Source of the DNA: Emcibacteraceae bacterium
GTDB lineage: Bacteria; Pseudomonadota; Alphaproteobacteria; Sphingomonadales; Emcibacteraceae
DNA: 64,000 nt
NCBI GenBank assembly: GCA_021774795.1
Contig: JAJFIR010000014.1
Location: 124,001 to 188,000, forward strand
Direction of reading: 5' to 3'
Shown in pieces: positions 45,944-55,480 of the stretch. A program made the position numbers and the translations under genes. Position 1 is the first letter of the stretch, and each line of letters opens with the position of its first letter. Under the pieces are notes generated by a model that searched no databases, was not told the DNA's origin, and saw only the letters and a list, made by a program, of their open reading frames with translations.

Positions 45944-47470
45944 ATGCGTATTGTTCTCATACTATGCTCTATCATCATCGCGTCATGTAGCCCGCTTCAG
46001 GAACAGACACGATCTGATAAACCGAATATCATCTATATCCTGACCGATGATCAGCGTTATGATGAACTGGGAATATTAAACCCGCTTTTAAACACACCGA
46101 ACATGGACGCGCTGGCAAATGACGGAGTTCATTTTAAAAATGCGTTTGTTACGACCGCGCTATGTTCCCCTAGCCGCGCAACGATCCTCACCGGGCAATA
46201 TGCCAATACTCATGGTGTTGTGGATAATAACGCCCCGATACGCGACGGCACTGTCTTTTTCCCAAGCTACCTTCAGCAGGCAGGTTACAAAACCGGCTTC
46301 TTTGGCAAATGGCACATGGGTGCGGAAGGTGATCAACCCCAACCCGGATTTGATAAATGGTTAAGTTTTGAAGGACAGGGCCATTATTATCCTGATCTTC
46401 CCGATGGTAGCATTGCGCAGTTTAACATTGACGGCGAACATGTTGATCAGAAAGGATATATTACAGATGAGCTTACTGATTACGCAATTGATTGGCTGGA
46501 TGGTCTAAACAAACAAGAACCCTTCTTTATGTATCTTTCTCATAAAGCGGTACATGCGCTTTTCTTACCTGCTGAAAGATATAAAGATCAATATTCAGAT
46601 AGCCAGGTAAATATGCCGGATAACATGGCCAATACTGAAGAAAACTACCGCGGCAAGCCCCGCTGGGTCCGCGATGCCAGAAACGGATATCATGGTGTAG
46701 ATTTTCCTTATCATGCTAATGAATTATCGGTTGCCGCTTATAAAATGGAATATCACCGTACCCTTAGCGCCGTTGATGATAGTGTTGGCCGCGTTCGCGC
46801 TTGGCTTAATGAAAATGGCCTCGCCGAAAATACTATTGTTATGTTGATGGGCGACAATGGTTTTTTATTTGGTGAACACGGAATGATCGATAAAAGAAAC
46901 GCATATGAAGAAAGCATGCGGGTTCCCCTACTCGCAACTGGGCCCGGATTTGAAGGCGGAAAAGTGGTTGATCAGGTGGTTGCAAATCTGGATATAGCAC
47001 CAACAATTCTTGACCTCGCCGGTGTATCCAAGCCCGATCACTTTCAAGGCGATAGCTTTTCAAAACTTCCAACCGATGAAGACGCTAGAACAAATTGGAA
47101 TAATGAATTTGCTTATGAATATTTTTGGGAATATAGCTTCCCGCAAAACCCGACCACCTTCGCCGTCAGAACTGATAAATATAAATTAATTCAGTACCAC
47201 GGTATTTGGGACCGCGAAGAATTATATGACATGGAAACGGACACGGCGGAAATGAATAACCTTGCCCTTGACCCTGCCTATGAAGAAACTGTGGTCGCGC
47301 TTAGAAAGCGTATTTTTGCCCTTATGGGTGACGCAAACGGAAGGCATATTGTTCCCTATACTGAACGCAAAAATGGCGGCAACCGTTGGCGCGGCAAAAA
47401 TAGCGAAGACGGTGTTAAGGCCGGCGACTTTCCACCGGAATGGCTAAAGGAAGGCCAGCCAAAACAATAA
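45944..47470 (+). CDS. Lipoprotein type I sulfatase, copy 2
   Basis: Paralogue of the preceding sulfatase (508 residues) in tandem, same fold and motifs: CSPSR at C74 to R78, GKWHMG, MGDNGFLFGEHG, and the DUF4976-like end. The N-terminus differs: MRIVLILCSIIIASCSPLQ has a lipobox with C15 as the lipidation site and Ser at +2, so it should be anchored in the outer membrane rather than free. It is translated with copy 1 (3 bp gap). A 44-nt stretch that covers residues just after the active-site motif is identical to copy 1. Confidence 0.92.
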   Translation: MRIVLILCSIIIASCSPLQEQTRSDKPNIIYILTDDQRYDELGILNPLLNTPNMDALANDGVHFKNAFVTTALCSPSRATILTGQYANTHGVVDNNAPIRDGTVFFPSYLQQAGYKTGFFGKWHMGAEGDQPQPGFDKWLSFEGQGHYYPDLPDGSIAQFNIDGEHVDQKGYITDELTDYAIDWLDGLNKQEPFFMYLSHKAVHALFLPAERYKDQYSDSQVNMPDNMANTEENYRGKPRWVRDARNGYHGVDFPYHANELSVAAYKMEYHRTLSAVDDSVGRVRAWLNENGLAENTIVMLMGDNGFLFGEHGMIDKRNAYEESMRVPLLATGPGFEGGKVVDQVVANLDIAPTILDLAGVSKPDHFQGDSFSKLPTDEDARTNWNNEFAYEYFWEYSFPQNPTTFAVRTDKYKLIQYHGIWDREELYDMETDTAEMNNLALDPAYEETVVALRKRIFALMGDANGRHIVPYTERKNGGNRWRGKNSEDGVKAGDFPPEWLKEGQPKQ

Positions 47471-47531
47471 TAATTGTTGCGTGATTAGTCGCATTGTCAT
47501 ATAGTTTATACAGTAATTATTGGGGAAACAT

Positions 47532-48185
47532 ATGTTACGAGTAATCTTAATATCATTTCAAATACTTTTCTTTTCTACGTTTCAGATTAAAGCAGAAGAA
47601 GTACAAAGTACTGTAAACTTATATGGTACAACCTTTATCTATGGTGCGCCGCTGTGGATTAATACAAACGACCCGAATTTCAAGACTACCGACTTACTGA
47701 AAATGAGTAAAAATTTCCGCGATCAAAAAGGCCCTTCATTTATTTTAGAGGCGATTCCGGTGAATGAAAATTTTGAAAACTGGACAACTATGTTTGCTGT
47801 AAAAGCCTTTAATGTTGGTCGTAAAGCACCTATGGGGGCCTGGGAAGACAATACACTTGCCACATTCAGACAAGTATGCGGAGGTCTTTCAATTCAATAT
47901 TTGGAACAACAATCCGATATATCCCTAGTGCAGATCATTTGCCCTAAAATATTAGGATATAATCAAGATGGATATAATGATGGTGTAGGTGAGATTGGAT
48001 TATTCGCATTTTATGTAAATAATACAACAGCAATAAGCCATTATATAGAATGGAGAGGCAATGCCTTTAGTCCTACTAACAAAGCAGAATGGCCAGTATC
48101 AGAAGTAATAATACAAAAGGCCATAAATGATATGAAGCAAACTAGGGCTATTAACGAAAATAGTATAGTTAGCTTTAATGAATAG
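47532..48185 (+). CDS. Hypothetical secreted protein
   Basis: A 217-residue protein with a signal peptide (LRVILISFQILFFSTFQIKA). No family is recognised. The mature part has mixed beta character and two cysteines (RQVCGGLS and QIICPKILGYNQDG) that may pair. GGGGAA lies just before ATG 47532; a TTG at 47520 is in frame but less likely. It lies between the sulfatases and the fic region, and its base composition is AT-rich. Function unknown; it may be a late acquisition with fic. Confidence 0.6.
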   Translation: MLRVILISFQILFFSTFQIKAEEVQSTVNLYGTTFIYGAPLWINTNDPNFKTTDLLKMSKNFRDQKGPSFILEAIPVNENFENWTTMFAVKAFNVGRKAPMGAWEDNTLATFRQVCGGLSIQYLEQQSDISLVQIICPKILGYNQDGYNDGVGEIGLFAFYVNNTTAISHYIEWRGNAFSPTNKAEWPVSEVIIQKAINDMKQTRAINENSIVSFNE

Positions 48186-48200
48186 ATAAATTCACTTCCG

Positions 48201-48266
48201 CTAAATCAAACCCGCTAGCGGCGAAGATGGATCAGCATAGGGATTCTTCGAACGTTTTCCGCATAA
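48201..48266 (-). pseudogene. Remnant copy of the thiG 3' end
   Basis: On the minus strand this stretch reads [14 protein letters not shown] followed by TAG. It matches the true ThiG end [16 protein letters not shown] comparison with 49684-49749 gives 53 of 66 identical bases (44 of the first 50), and most differences in the conserved part are synonymous. It begins 11 bp after the fic stop. The two copies are in the same orientation and enclose fic. Confidence 0.8.
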
Positions 48267-48276
48267 CTTAATAAAA

Positions 48277-49407
48277 CTATACTCTTACCAGCTGCATCAA
48301 AGGTTCAAATGAATAGAGTGCTGCTTTTCTTCCAGCCGCTTCTTCTATTGTTGTCAACAAGCCTTTTTCGGCCAGTATTTTAGTAATTCTCTTTGCCGGT
48401 TGAGGCGGAATTCCACTTTCGCTCTTAAAAAAATTATTACGAAACACTGGATTAGCAAAAATAAAATCTAATGCCTGAATATGCCACTGAGTCACAAGCA
48501 AATCTCTAAACATTTCTTTCATTTCATCATATAATGATTGGATGTTTTCTGAAATTTCAAGATTCTTAATTGCTTGTTTTTCGATGGCTTCAAGAAAGAA
48601 AACACACCATTCTGTCCAAGCACCACTTTTTGACACTTCTCGCATCACATCAATATATTGCTCTTTTTTCTCTTCAAAATACCCACTTATATAAAAATGA
48701 GGTGCTGAAATAATGCCACTTTTCCATAATAGCAATGTAATTAGCATTCTTCCGATGCGCCCATTACCATCTTTGAAAGGATGCAATGCTTCAAATTCTA
48801 TATGTGATAAGGCTATTTTTATTAGTGTTTGATCTTCACTTGTGTCAAGATATTTAAACAGATTTTCAAGTCCATCATTTAACTGTGTAGGTCTGATTGG
48901 TACAAATAAAACTCGTCTCTTAGTCTGATCAGCTAGGTAATTTTGTTCAGTTTTAAATTCTCCGGGATTTTTCCTAGCTCCGCGGCCAAATGATAGGAGT
49001 TCTTTGTGCATTGCTCTTATAAACCATTTATTAATTGGCTTGTTTTCATTGAGATATTCTTGCGCGATTTTCATTGAAAAGTGATATAGAACTGTTTCAA
49101 ACACTTCACTTCGATACTTTTTATTATTTTTTTCACCTTCAACATGATCTGCTTCATATTGCAGGATTTCATCCATAGTACTTATCGTACCTTCCATACG
49201 GGACGAGATAACAGCTTCCTGTTTTCTTAAGGGTGCAAGTAAAATTTCGTTGTTATGCATATTTTTAAGCATTTGATCAAAGCGCGCTATAGCATCTGTT
49301 GCTTTAACTATCGGATCGATTAATTTTTCATAATCTAATTTTTCAATAGGAAATTGCCCATAATGATACTCAACAGCATCATCAAAATTTAATTCATCTT
49401 TTAACAT
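48277..49407 (-). CDS. fic: Fic-domain AMPylator, class II (self-inhibited)
   Basis: Fic enzymes transfer AMP or another nucleotide from NTP to a protein hydroxyl. The catalytic motif [12 protein letters not shown] is at 209-220 with the catalytic H209. The inhibitory helix S-S-R-M-E-G (68-73, S-xxx-E-G) lies N-terminal, which defines class II; release of Glu72 activates such enzymes. The C-terminal about 70 residues ([40 protein letters not shown]) look like a winged helix. AAGGTGAG precedes ATG 49407. No antitoxin gene is adjacent. It is enclosed by two thiG-tail copies, so it seems to be an inserted cassette. Confidence 0.9.
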   Translation of the reverse strand: MLKDELNFDDAVEYHYGQFPIEKLDYEKLIDPIVKATDAIARFDQMLKNMHNNEILLAPLRKQEAVISSRMEGTISTMDEILQYEADHVEGEKNNKKYRSEVFETVLYHFSMKIAQEYLNENKPINKWFIRAMHKELLSFGRGARKNPGEFKTEQNYLADQTKRRVLFVPIRPTQLNDGLENLFKYLDTSEDQTLIKIALSHIEFEALHPFKDGNGRIGRMLITLLLWKSGIISAPHFYISGYFEEKKEQYIDVMREVSKSGAWTEWCVFFLEAIEKQAIKNLEISENIQSLYDEMKEMFRDLLVTQWHIQALDFIFANPVFRNNFFKSESGIPPQPAKRITKILAEKGLLTTIEEAAGRKAALYSFEPLMQLVRV

Positions 49408-49417
49408 CTTCTCACCT

Positions 49418-49599
49418 TGATCATCAAAAATACATCATTATAATACACAAAATTAATTGAGTTTCAATTTTTATTATTTTCGATCTTCAATCTGATTTGG
49501 ATGTGTTTAACAACCTTCATGTACGTTTGAGTATCAAATTTATACTATTTTGATCGTCAAAATTGTTTGATGGTGCTAGATGATCATCAAAATTGTTTG
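49418..49599. repeat. Direct repeats upstream of fic
   Basis: TGATCGTCAAAATTGTTTG (49551-49569) and TGATCATCAAAATTGTTTG (49581-49599) differ by one base and start exactly 30 bp apart. A third, shorter copy TGATCATCAAAA is at 49418-49429 just above the fic ribosome site. The phase of three helical turns suggests a binding array. The rest of the 276-bp gap is AT-rich with no recognised gene. Confidence 0.55.
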
Positions 49600-49683
49600 T
49601 CTATCATGCTTCTTGATTTTTAATATACAAATAAAGATGCAGTCAAATTAACTACACTCTATATAATGAGAAAGCAAAAAAAC

Positions 49684-50490
49684 CTAAATCAAGCCCGCGA
49701 GCGGCGAAGACGGATCAGCGTAGAGTTTCTTCGGCATTCTTCCTGATAAATAAGCATCCCTACCTGCCTGAACTGCGTGGTTCATGGCGCGTGCCATCAG
49801 TATGGGGGCTTTGGCTTCGGCAATGGCGGTATTCATCAGAACACCGTCACAGCCAAGCTCCATGGCCTGCGCCGCTTCGGATGCGGTGCCAACCCCCGCA
49901 TCAACAAGCACGGGAACACTGGCATTTTCAACAATGATACGAATTCCCACCGGGTTTTGAATACCAAGGCCGGAACCGATCGGCGCGCCCAGTGGCATAA
50001 TCGCGCAGCAACCGATGTCTTCAAGGATTTTTGCCTGTATTGGGTCATCATTGCAGTAAACCATAACCTGAAAACCTTCTTTGATTAGCGTTTTGGCGGC
50101 TTCCACGGTTTCCGGCATATTGGGGTATAATGTTTTTTGGTCCCCTAGCACTTCAAGCTTCACAAGGTCCCAACCACCGGCTTCACGCGCAAGACGCAGC
50201 GTACGAACCGCATCATCGCCGGTAAAGCATCCTGCTGTATTGGGAAGGTACGTGTATTTTTTAGGATCGAGATAATCCACCAACATCGGCTCTCCCGGGC
50301 TGGCGATATTAACGCGGCGCACCGCAACGGTCACTATTTCGGCGCCTGATGCCTCGACCGCCAATTTGGTTTCTTCAAAGTCTTTATATTTACCCGTACC
50401 AACGATTAAACGAGAGGAGTATTCTGTACCCGCAACAGCAAAATTATTAATATTATTTTCTGAATTATTTTCTGAATTATTTTCTGGCAT
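49684..50490 (-). CDS. thiG: Thiazole synthase ThiG
   Basis: Forms the thiazole phosphate moiety of thiamine from DXP, dehydroglycine and ThiS-thiocarboxylate. The 268-residue sequence has [35 protein letters not shown] with the Schiff-base lysine, [29 protein letters not shown] and [10 protein letters not shown]. An unusual N-terminal extension [16 protein letters not shown] is encoded by a 12-bp tandem repeat. It sits 21 bp behind thiS. Its last 66 bp have a diverged second copy beyond fic. Confidence 0.95.
   Translation of the reverse strand: MPENNSENNSENNINNFAVAGTEYSSRLIVGTGKYKDFEETKLAVEASGAEIVTVAVRRVNIASPGEPMLVDYLDPKKYTYLPNTAGCFTGDDAVRTLRLAREAGGWDLVKLEVLGDQKTLYPNMPETVEAAKTLIKEGFQVMVYCNDDPIQAKILEDIGCCAIMPLGAPIGSGLGIQNPVGIRIIVENASVPVLVDAGVGTASEAAQAMELGCDGVLMNTAIAEAKAPILMARAMNHAVQAGRDAYLSGRMPKKLYADPSSPLAGLI
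50452..50487. repeat. 12-bp tandem repeat in thiG 5' end
   Basis: Three copies of ATTATTTTCTGA (last base differs in copy 3) at 50452-50463, 50464-50475 and 50476-50487. The 12-bp unit adds four residues (ENNS) per copy, so slippage keeps the frame. Confidence 0.85.
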
Positions 50491-50511
50491 TATTTGTATA
50501 TTCCGTTTTAT

Positions 50512-50715
50512 TCAACCACCACCAATGAAGTGGACAATTTCCAAGTTATCGCCGTCATCCACCATCACTTGGTCAAAAGTCGATTTTGGCACAATCGCCA
50601 AATTATGTTCGACCGCAACTTTGTCTTCTTCAATTTCAAATTTTGTCAATAAATCACATAGACTTAATGCGTTTTCCAAACTATGCGGGTCACCGTTAAT
50701 TTTCACATTTATCAT
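50512..50715 (-). CDS. thiS: Sulfur carrier protein ThiS
   Basis: A 67-residue ubiquitin-like protein starting MINVKINGDPHSL and ending IVHFIGGG, whose C-terminal Gly-Gly is thiocarboxylated by ThiF/IscS for thiazole synthesis. VAVEHNLAIVPKSTF matches the family. It lies immediately before thiG on the same strand; other thi genes are not in the window. Confidence 0.92.
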   Translation of the reverse strand: MINVKINGDPHSLENALSLCDLLTKFEIEEDKVAVEHNLAIVPKSTFDQVMVDDGDNLEIVHFIGGG

Positions 50716-50804
50716 TATAATGCTCTGTTTTTCACAATGGCTATTTTCAAATTATAATTAAAGTATTATATACATATGTAATGACAATAAGTCAGTAGGG
50801 AAAT

Positions 50805-51242
50805 ATGACAAAATCAATATTGGTGATTAACGGCCCCAATTTAAATTTATTGGGCACACGTGAACCAGAGATATATGGCATCGCCACCCTGGATGACATT
50901 AAAGACAGCATGATTGGTAAAGCGGCCCCCTTGGGACTTAGTATAGATTTTCGCCAAACTAACGCGGAAGGTGAAATTGTCAACTGGATACAGGAAGCAC
51001 GCGAAAATCACCAGGCAATAATTATAAACGCCGGGGCATTAACCCACACTTCGGTGGCGATAATGGATGCCCTGCTGGCGGTCAATACACCCAGCGTCGA
51101 GGTTCATTTATCAAATATATTTAAGCGCGAAGAATTCCGCCACCATTCCTATATCTCTCCCGCAGCGGTCGGCATGATCACCGGGTTTGGTGCGATCGGT
51201 TATTTAATGGCAATAGAAGCCATTGATAATATCCTCAATTAA
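50805..51242 (+). CDS. aroQ: 3-dehydroquinate dehydratase, type II
   Basis: Third step of the shikimate pathway. The 145-residue type II enzyme has ILVINGPNLNLLGTREPEIYG, RQTNAEGEIVNWIQEA, IINAGALTHTSVAIMDAL, VEVHLSNIFKREEFRHHSYISP. The catalytic tyrosine (IYG) and the loop Arg (TRE) are in place. It starts a series with accB, accC and aat, the common alphaproteobacterial order. Confidence 0.97.
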   Translation: MTKSILVINGPNLNLLGTREPEIYGIATLDDIKDSMIGKAAPLGLSIDFRQTNAEGEIVNWIQEARENHQAIIINAGALTHTSVAIMDALLAVNTPSVEVHLSNIFKREEFRHHSYISPAAVGMITGFGAIGYLMAIEAIDNILN

Positions 51243-51294
51243 ATACATACTCATCACTTAGAAATTTACTGAATTATTAAAAGGATTAAAGATA

Positions 51295-51756
51295 ATGGCA
51301 AAAATGCAAGTCGACAGAGACCTTATTCGCGACCTCGCTGAACTGCTTAATGAAACAGATTTGACTGAAATTGAAGTGGAAGATGGGGAACGAAAAATAA
51401 AAATTTCAAGAAATAGCGGCGCGGTACAGATGGCACAAGTCGCTGCGCCTGCCGCTGTTGCTGCTACACCCGTTGCTGCGGCAGTGCCAGTTGCTGAAGC
51501 ACCGTTAAATCCTGAAACAAATCCCGGTACCGTGTTCTCACCCATGGTTGGTTCAATTTACACTGCACCTGACCCCGCTTCTGATGAATTTATAAAAGTT
51601 GGCGATAGTGTAACAGCCGGACAAACCATTTTCATCATCGAAGCCATGAAAGTGATGAACCAAATCCACGCTGCCAAGGGCGGGGTCGTGAAAGAAATAT
51701 TTGTTGAAAATGCCCAGCCTGTTGAGTATGGCGAAGCCCTTGTTATAATTGAATAG
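51295..51756 (+). CDS. accB: Acetyl-CoA carboxylase biotin carboxyl carrier protein
   Basis: BCCP of 153 residues. An N-terminal helix ([21 protein letters not shown]) is followed by an Ala/Val-rich linker (about 45-75) and the biotinyl domain, with EAMKVMNQ carrying the biotinylated lysine and the BCCP thumb region [19 protein letters not shown]. It carries CO2 between AccC and AccAD. 13 bp separate it from accC. Confidence 0.97.
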   Translation: MAKMQVDRDLIRDLAELLNETDLTEIEVEDGERKIKISRNSGAVQMAQVAAPAAVAATPVAAAVPVAEAPLNPETNPGTVFSPMVGSIYTAPDPASDEFIKVGDSVTAGQTIFIIEAMKVMNQIHAAKGGVVKEIFVENAQPVEYGEALVIIE

Positions 51757-51769
51757 CGGGTCAAACAGT

Positions 51770-53119
51770 ATGATTGAAAAAGTACTCATTGCCAATCGCG
51801 GGGAAATCGCCCTTCGCATTCATAGGGCATGCCATGAAATGGGCATTAAAACCGTGGCCGTTCATTCTACTGCCGATGAAGATGCGATGCATGTTCGTCT
51901 CGCCGATGAAAGTGTTTGTATTGGACCGCCCCCGTCAACTGACAGCTATCTTAATATTCCGGCGATTATATCTGCCGCTGAAATAACCGGTGCTGACGCT
52001 ATTCACCCGGGCTACGGTTTTTTATCGGAAAGCGCACAATTTGCCGAGATTATCGAAAAACATAATATAGCTTTCATTGGCCCCACCGCCGAGCATATAA
52101 AATTGATGGGTGATAAAATTTCCGCCAAGGAAGCCGTAAAAAAAGCCGGTATTCCCGTTGTACCCGGTTCTGACGGCGAAGTAAGCGAGTTTAACGACGC
52201 GGCAAAGATCGCAAACGGCATTGGCTATCCGGTTATAGTTAAAGCCGCATCTGGCGGCGGCGGTCGAGGAATGAAGATCGTTCATAATGAAAATGAACTT
52301 TCGCTTGCCATAAGCTCCGCACAGCAGGAAGCGGCAGCAGCATTCGGTGACGGAACTGTTTATCTGGAAAAGTTCCTCACTACACCAAGACATATTGAAA
52401 TTCAGGTTTTAGCGGACACCCACGGCAATGTTGTTCATTTAGGGGAGCGGGATTGCTCATTACAGCGCCGCCACCAAAAAATTCTCGAAGAAAGCCCCTC
52501 TCCTGCTCTTAATTCAGCGGGTCGTGATGAAATTGGCGAAGTATGCCGAAAAGCCATTCAAACTCTTGGGTACCGCGGTGCCGGAACGATCGAATTTTTA
52601 TATGAAAATGGTGAGTTTTATTTCATAGAAATGAACACCCGCCTTCAAGTTGAACATCCTGTTACTGAAATGATTACAGGTATCGATCTTGTGCGTGAGC
52701 AAATCCGTATTGCGGACGGTCAACCGCTTGCCTTTAAACAGGAAGACATTAAATTCTCGGGCCATGCCATAGAATGCCGCATCAACGCTGAAGACCCCTT
52801 TACGTTTATGCCTTCCCCGGGGCAAGTGAAAGATTACCATACGCCGGGCGGATTGGACGTGCGGGTTGATAGCGGGCTTTATAGCCGTTACAAAATTCCC
52901 TCGCACTATGATAGTATGATTGCCAAATTAATTGTTCATGGTAAAACTCGTAACGAATGCTTGATGCGCCTTCGCCGTAGTCTTCAAGAATACGTCATTG
53001 ACGGGATTAAGACCACTATTCCACTGCACCAAAAATTAATTCGCGAAGATGATTTCATTAATGGTGATTATAATATCCATTGGCTTGAAAAATATCTGGA
53101 CAGTCTCACCGCTGATTAG
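51770..53119 (+). CDS. accC: Acetyl-CoA carboxylase biotin carboxylase subunit
   Basis: ATP-grasp enzyme of 449 residues that carboxylates BCCP-biotin. [77 protein letters not shown] and [16 protein letters not shown] are all present. ATG 51770 is used since homology begins there; the in-frame TTG at 51749 overlaps the accB end. Co-transcribed with accB. Confidence 0.97.
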   Translation: MIEKVLIANRGEIALRIHRACHEMGIKTVAVHSTADEDAMHVRLADESVCIGPPPSTDSYLNIPAIISAAEITGADAIHPGYGFLSESAQFAEIIEKHNIAFIGPTAEHIKLMGDKISAKEAVKKAGIPVVPGSDGEVSEFNDAAKIANGIGYPVIVKAASGGGGRGMKIVHNENELSLAISSAQQEAAAAFGDGTVYLEKFLTTPRHIEIQVLADTHGNVVHLGERDCSLQRRHQKILEESPSPALNSAGRDEIGEVCRKAIQTLGYRGAGTIEFLYENGEFYFIEMNTRLQVEHPVTEMITGIDLVREQIRIADGQPLAFKQEDIKFSGHAIECRINAEDPFTFMPSPGQVKDYHTPGGLDVRVDSGLYSRYKIPSHYDSMIAKLIVHGKTRNECLMRLRRSLQEYVIDGIKTTIPLHQKLIREDDFINGDYNIHWLEKYLDSLTAD

Positions 53120-53148
53120 AGCATATATGACGGAGGTCACATTTATTA

Positions 53149-53817
53149 ATGGAAATAACTGTAGAACTCCTTTTAAGTGCCTATATGCAAGGCATTTTCC
53201 CGATGGCGGAAAGTGCGGATGCAGAAGATATATTTTGGGTGGATCCGGAAGAACGCGGAATATTTCCACTTGATCAATTTCACGTTCCTAAGAAACTCGC
53301 AAGAAAAATCAAAAGCGAACCTTTTAAAATTACTATAAACAAAGCTTTTCGCGATGTTATGATTGAATGCGCAAAACCGACAGATAACGAAGACCGGCAA
53401 AACACCTGGATCAATGACATAATTCTTGAAAACTATTCAAAACTTCATGAAATGGGGTATGCACATTCGGTCGAATGTTGGCAAAATGAAAAACTTGCCG
53501 GTGGTCTATATGGCGTTTCAGTAAATGGTGCTTTTTGCGGCGAAAGCATGTTTCACGATGTAACGGATGCCAGTAAAGTTGCGCTTGTGTATTTGGTGGC
53601 GAGACTAAAGGTCGGTGGTTATATATTGCTCGATACACAATTTATTACAGATCACCTAAGCCAGTTTGGTGCCATCGAAATACCACGGTCGCAATATCGC
53701 GCGTTACTTAAGGAAGCCCTTACAATTAAAGATTCTAGCTTCTATAAACTCTCCGAAGAGACAAGCGGAGCATCTATATTAAGGTTTGTTGCTCAGCCCA
53801 TTGGTAAGAGAGCATAA
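53149..53817 (+). CDS. aat: Leucyl/phenylalanyl-tRNA-protein transferase
   Basis: Adds Leu or Phe from aminoacyl-tRNA to N-terminal Arg or Lys of proteins, marking them for ClpSAP degradation. The 222-residue sequence contains AYMQGIFPMAES, FWVDPEERGIFPLDQFHVPKK, TWINDIILENYSKLHEMGYAHSVECW, and LYGVSVNGAFCGESMFH, then LDTQFITDHLSQFGAIEIPR. GGAGGTCAC precedes the start. It normally leads into DUF2155; here two unrelated genes follow first. Confidence 0.96.
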   Translation: MEITVELLLSAYMQGIFPMAESADAEDIFWVDPEERGIFPLDQFHVPKKLARKIKSEPFKITINKAFRDVMIECAKPTDNEDRQNTWINDIILENYSKLHEMGYAHSVECWQNEKLAGGLYGVSVNGAFCGESMFHDVTDASKVALVYLVARLKVGGYILLDTQFITDHLSQFGAIEIPRSQYRALLKEALTIKDSSFYKLSEETSGASILRFVAQPIGKRA

Positions 53818-53923
53818 ATCGTCTTATCATGCTATCATATTGAACTTCTTTACATATTGATAATTAATTTGAAGTAAAATATAGTCGAAGCCCCTATTTT
53901 GATCGAGAAGAAATCGCCCAAAA

Positions 53924-55480
53924 ATGTCTGAGGAAATAAAAGTTTTAATTTTTATATTCGGCGTCGCAGTTGTACCAATATTTTTATTGGTGCAATTTGC
54001 ATCTTATCATTCATTAAAAAAAGAGGTCAAACTGTGGTCCATAATATGGATAACGACAACCATACTTGCGTTTTTATCTCCTAACTTTTGGTTTTTTTTA
54101 GCGTTCATGGGTGTAATCTTGTTGGCGGTTACAAAAAATAATCCAATGTTAAAATTGTGTTTGTTCTTTGTTTTATTGCCCTCAATTCCCCCTGGTACTG
54201 CAACGATACCCGGTTTTGGGATAATTAATTATCTTTTTAACATAAGTTTTCAATTGTTTTTATCGATTGTTTTGTTAACACCACTCGCATTCTCAAATGC
54301 GAGGCACAATATTTCAATTAAAAGCGTCAAATATTTGATACTCGCCTTTTGTCTACTCAATATTGTGATCTACTATCAGGAAAGTTCATTTGTTTATAAA
54401 GGCGTCTTAATCAGCAAAGCCAGCTCGATAACGGAGGTAATAAGATATGCATTCACACTTTCATTGACATTGCTGATCCCATATTACGCTGTCATCAAAA
54501 CCGTGAAATCATCGGAAGGTATTAACAAAGTATTTTATGCCATTCTCTTTGGTATTCTTCTGCAAGCGTGTATTGGCTTTGCGGAACTCCTGAAGGTGTG
54601 GCACGTCTATAATATTGGCGCAAATGCACTTGGCCTTAAAGGAGGGGGTATGATGTATTTATCCCGGGAAAATCTTCTTCGTGCATCTGCTGCCCTAGGC
54701 CACCCAATAACATTGGGATTTGTTGTCGCTATCGGAATTGGTATTATTTTGAACTATAACAATCAAAAGAATAGAAATGCTAACATGACATTTTGGGCGA
54801 TTTTCGCGTTACTTTCATTTGGGCTTCTCACTACTCTTTCTCGCGGTCCATGGGTCGGTACAGCTTGCATTATCATATGCTATTTTTTTATTGCCAACAA
54901 AGCGGCAAAAAATTTAACCAAGCTTGGACTAGTCACCTTTCTGGCATTGGTCATCATTTCTTTCTCACCTGTTGGCGAACGATTTATAAACTTGTTGCCA
55001 TATTTCAACCAAAACACTGAAACCCATGCTACGAGTACCATTACTTATCGAGAAAGGCTCTTCGAACAGTCCTGGAAAGTTATACAAAAAAACCCATTCT
55101 TTGGATCACCAAATTACCTGCAAACTCCTGAAATGGAAGAAATGCGACAAGGAGAAGGAATTATTGATGTCGTCAATTCATACCTGGCTATCGCGATGGA
55201 AATTGGTCTTGTCGGCCTCAGTTTGTATCTACTTATATTTATTACAATTTTGGTGAAACTTAAGAAAAACCTAACCCGCTTAAATAAAACAAAAGAACAT
55301 GATCACCTTTGGACGCAAGGGCGAATAATTTTTGCCACTATCGTCGGAATAATGGTGATTTTATATACCACTAGCAATAGTATAGTTCCTAAATATTACA
55401 TTTGGAGCCTAATAGGATTAGCTACCGTTTTCATAGCCTTATCGCGTCAGAAACTTATCGCACAATTAACAATTAAATAA
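53924..55480 (+). CDS. O-antigen ligase/polymerase-like membrane protein (Wzy/WaaL fold)
   Basis: A 518-residue protein with about 12 hydrophobic segments. A long loop (about 340-450) and the pattern ALLSFGLLTTLSRGPWVGTACIIICYF, then NSYLAIAMEIGLVGLSLYLLIF, are those of the O-antigen ligase family. It would join or polymerise surface-glycan units in the periplasm. No glycosyltransferase cluster for a full O-antigen is here. Starts are without a strong ribosome site. It overlaps the convergent glycosyltransferase-like gene by 8 bp. Confidence 0.8.
   Translation: MSEEIKVLIFIFGVAVVPIFLLVQFASYHSLKKEVKLWSIIWITTTILAFLSPNFWFFLAFMGVILLAVTKNNPMLKLCLFFVLLPSIPPGTATIPGFGIINYLFNISFQLFLSIVLLTPLAFSNARHNISIKSVKYLILAFCLLNIVIYYQESSFVYKGVLISKASSITEVIRYAFTLSLTLLIPYYAVIKTVKSSEGINKVFYAILFGILLQACIGFAELLKVWHVYNIGANALGLKGGGMMYLSRENLLRASAALGHPITLGFVVAIGIGIILNYNNQKNRNANMTFWAIFALLSFGLLTTLSRGPWVGTACIIICYFFIANKAAKNLTKLGLVTFLALVIISFSPVGERFINLLPYFNQNTETHATSTITYRERLFEQSWKVIQKNPFFGSPNYLQTPEMEEMRQGEGIIDVVNSYLAIAMEIGLVGLSLYLLIFITILVKLKKNLTRLNKTKEHDHLWTQGRIIFATIVGIMVILYTTSNSIVPKYYIWSLIGLATVFIALSRQKLIAQLTIK

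Noticed and set aside
48277-49407. Fic as a toxin of a FicT-FicA toxin-antitoxin pair
   Set aside because: The inhibitory motif is inside the same protein (68-73) and no antitoxin-sized gene adjoins it.
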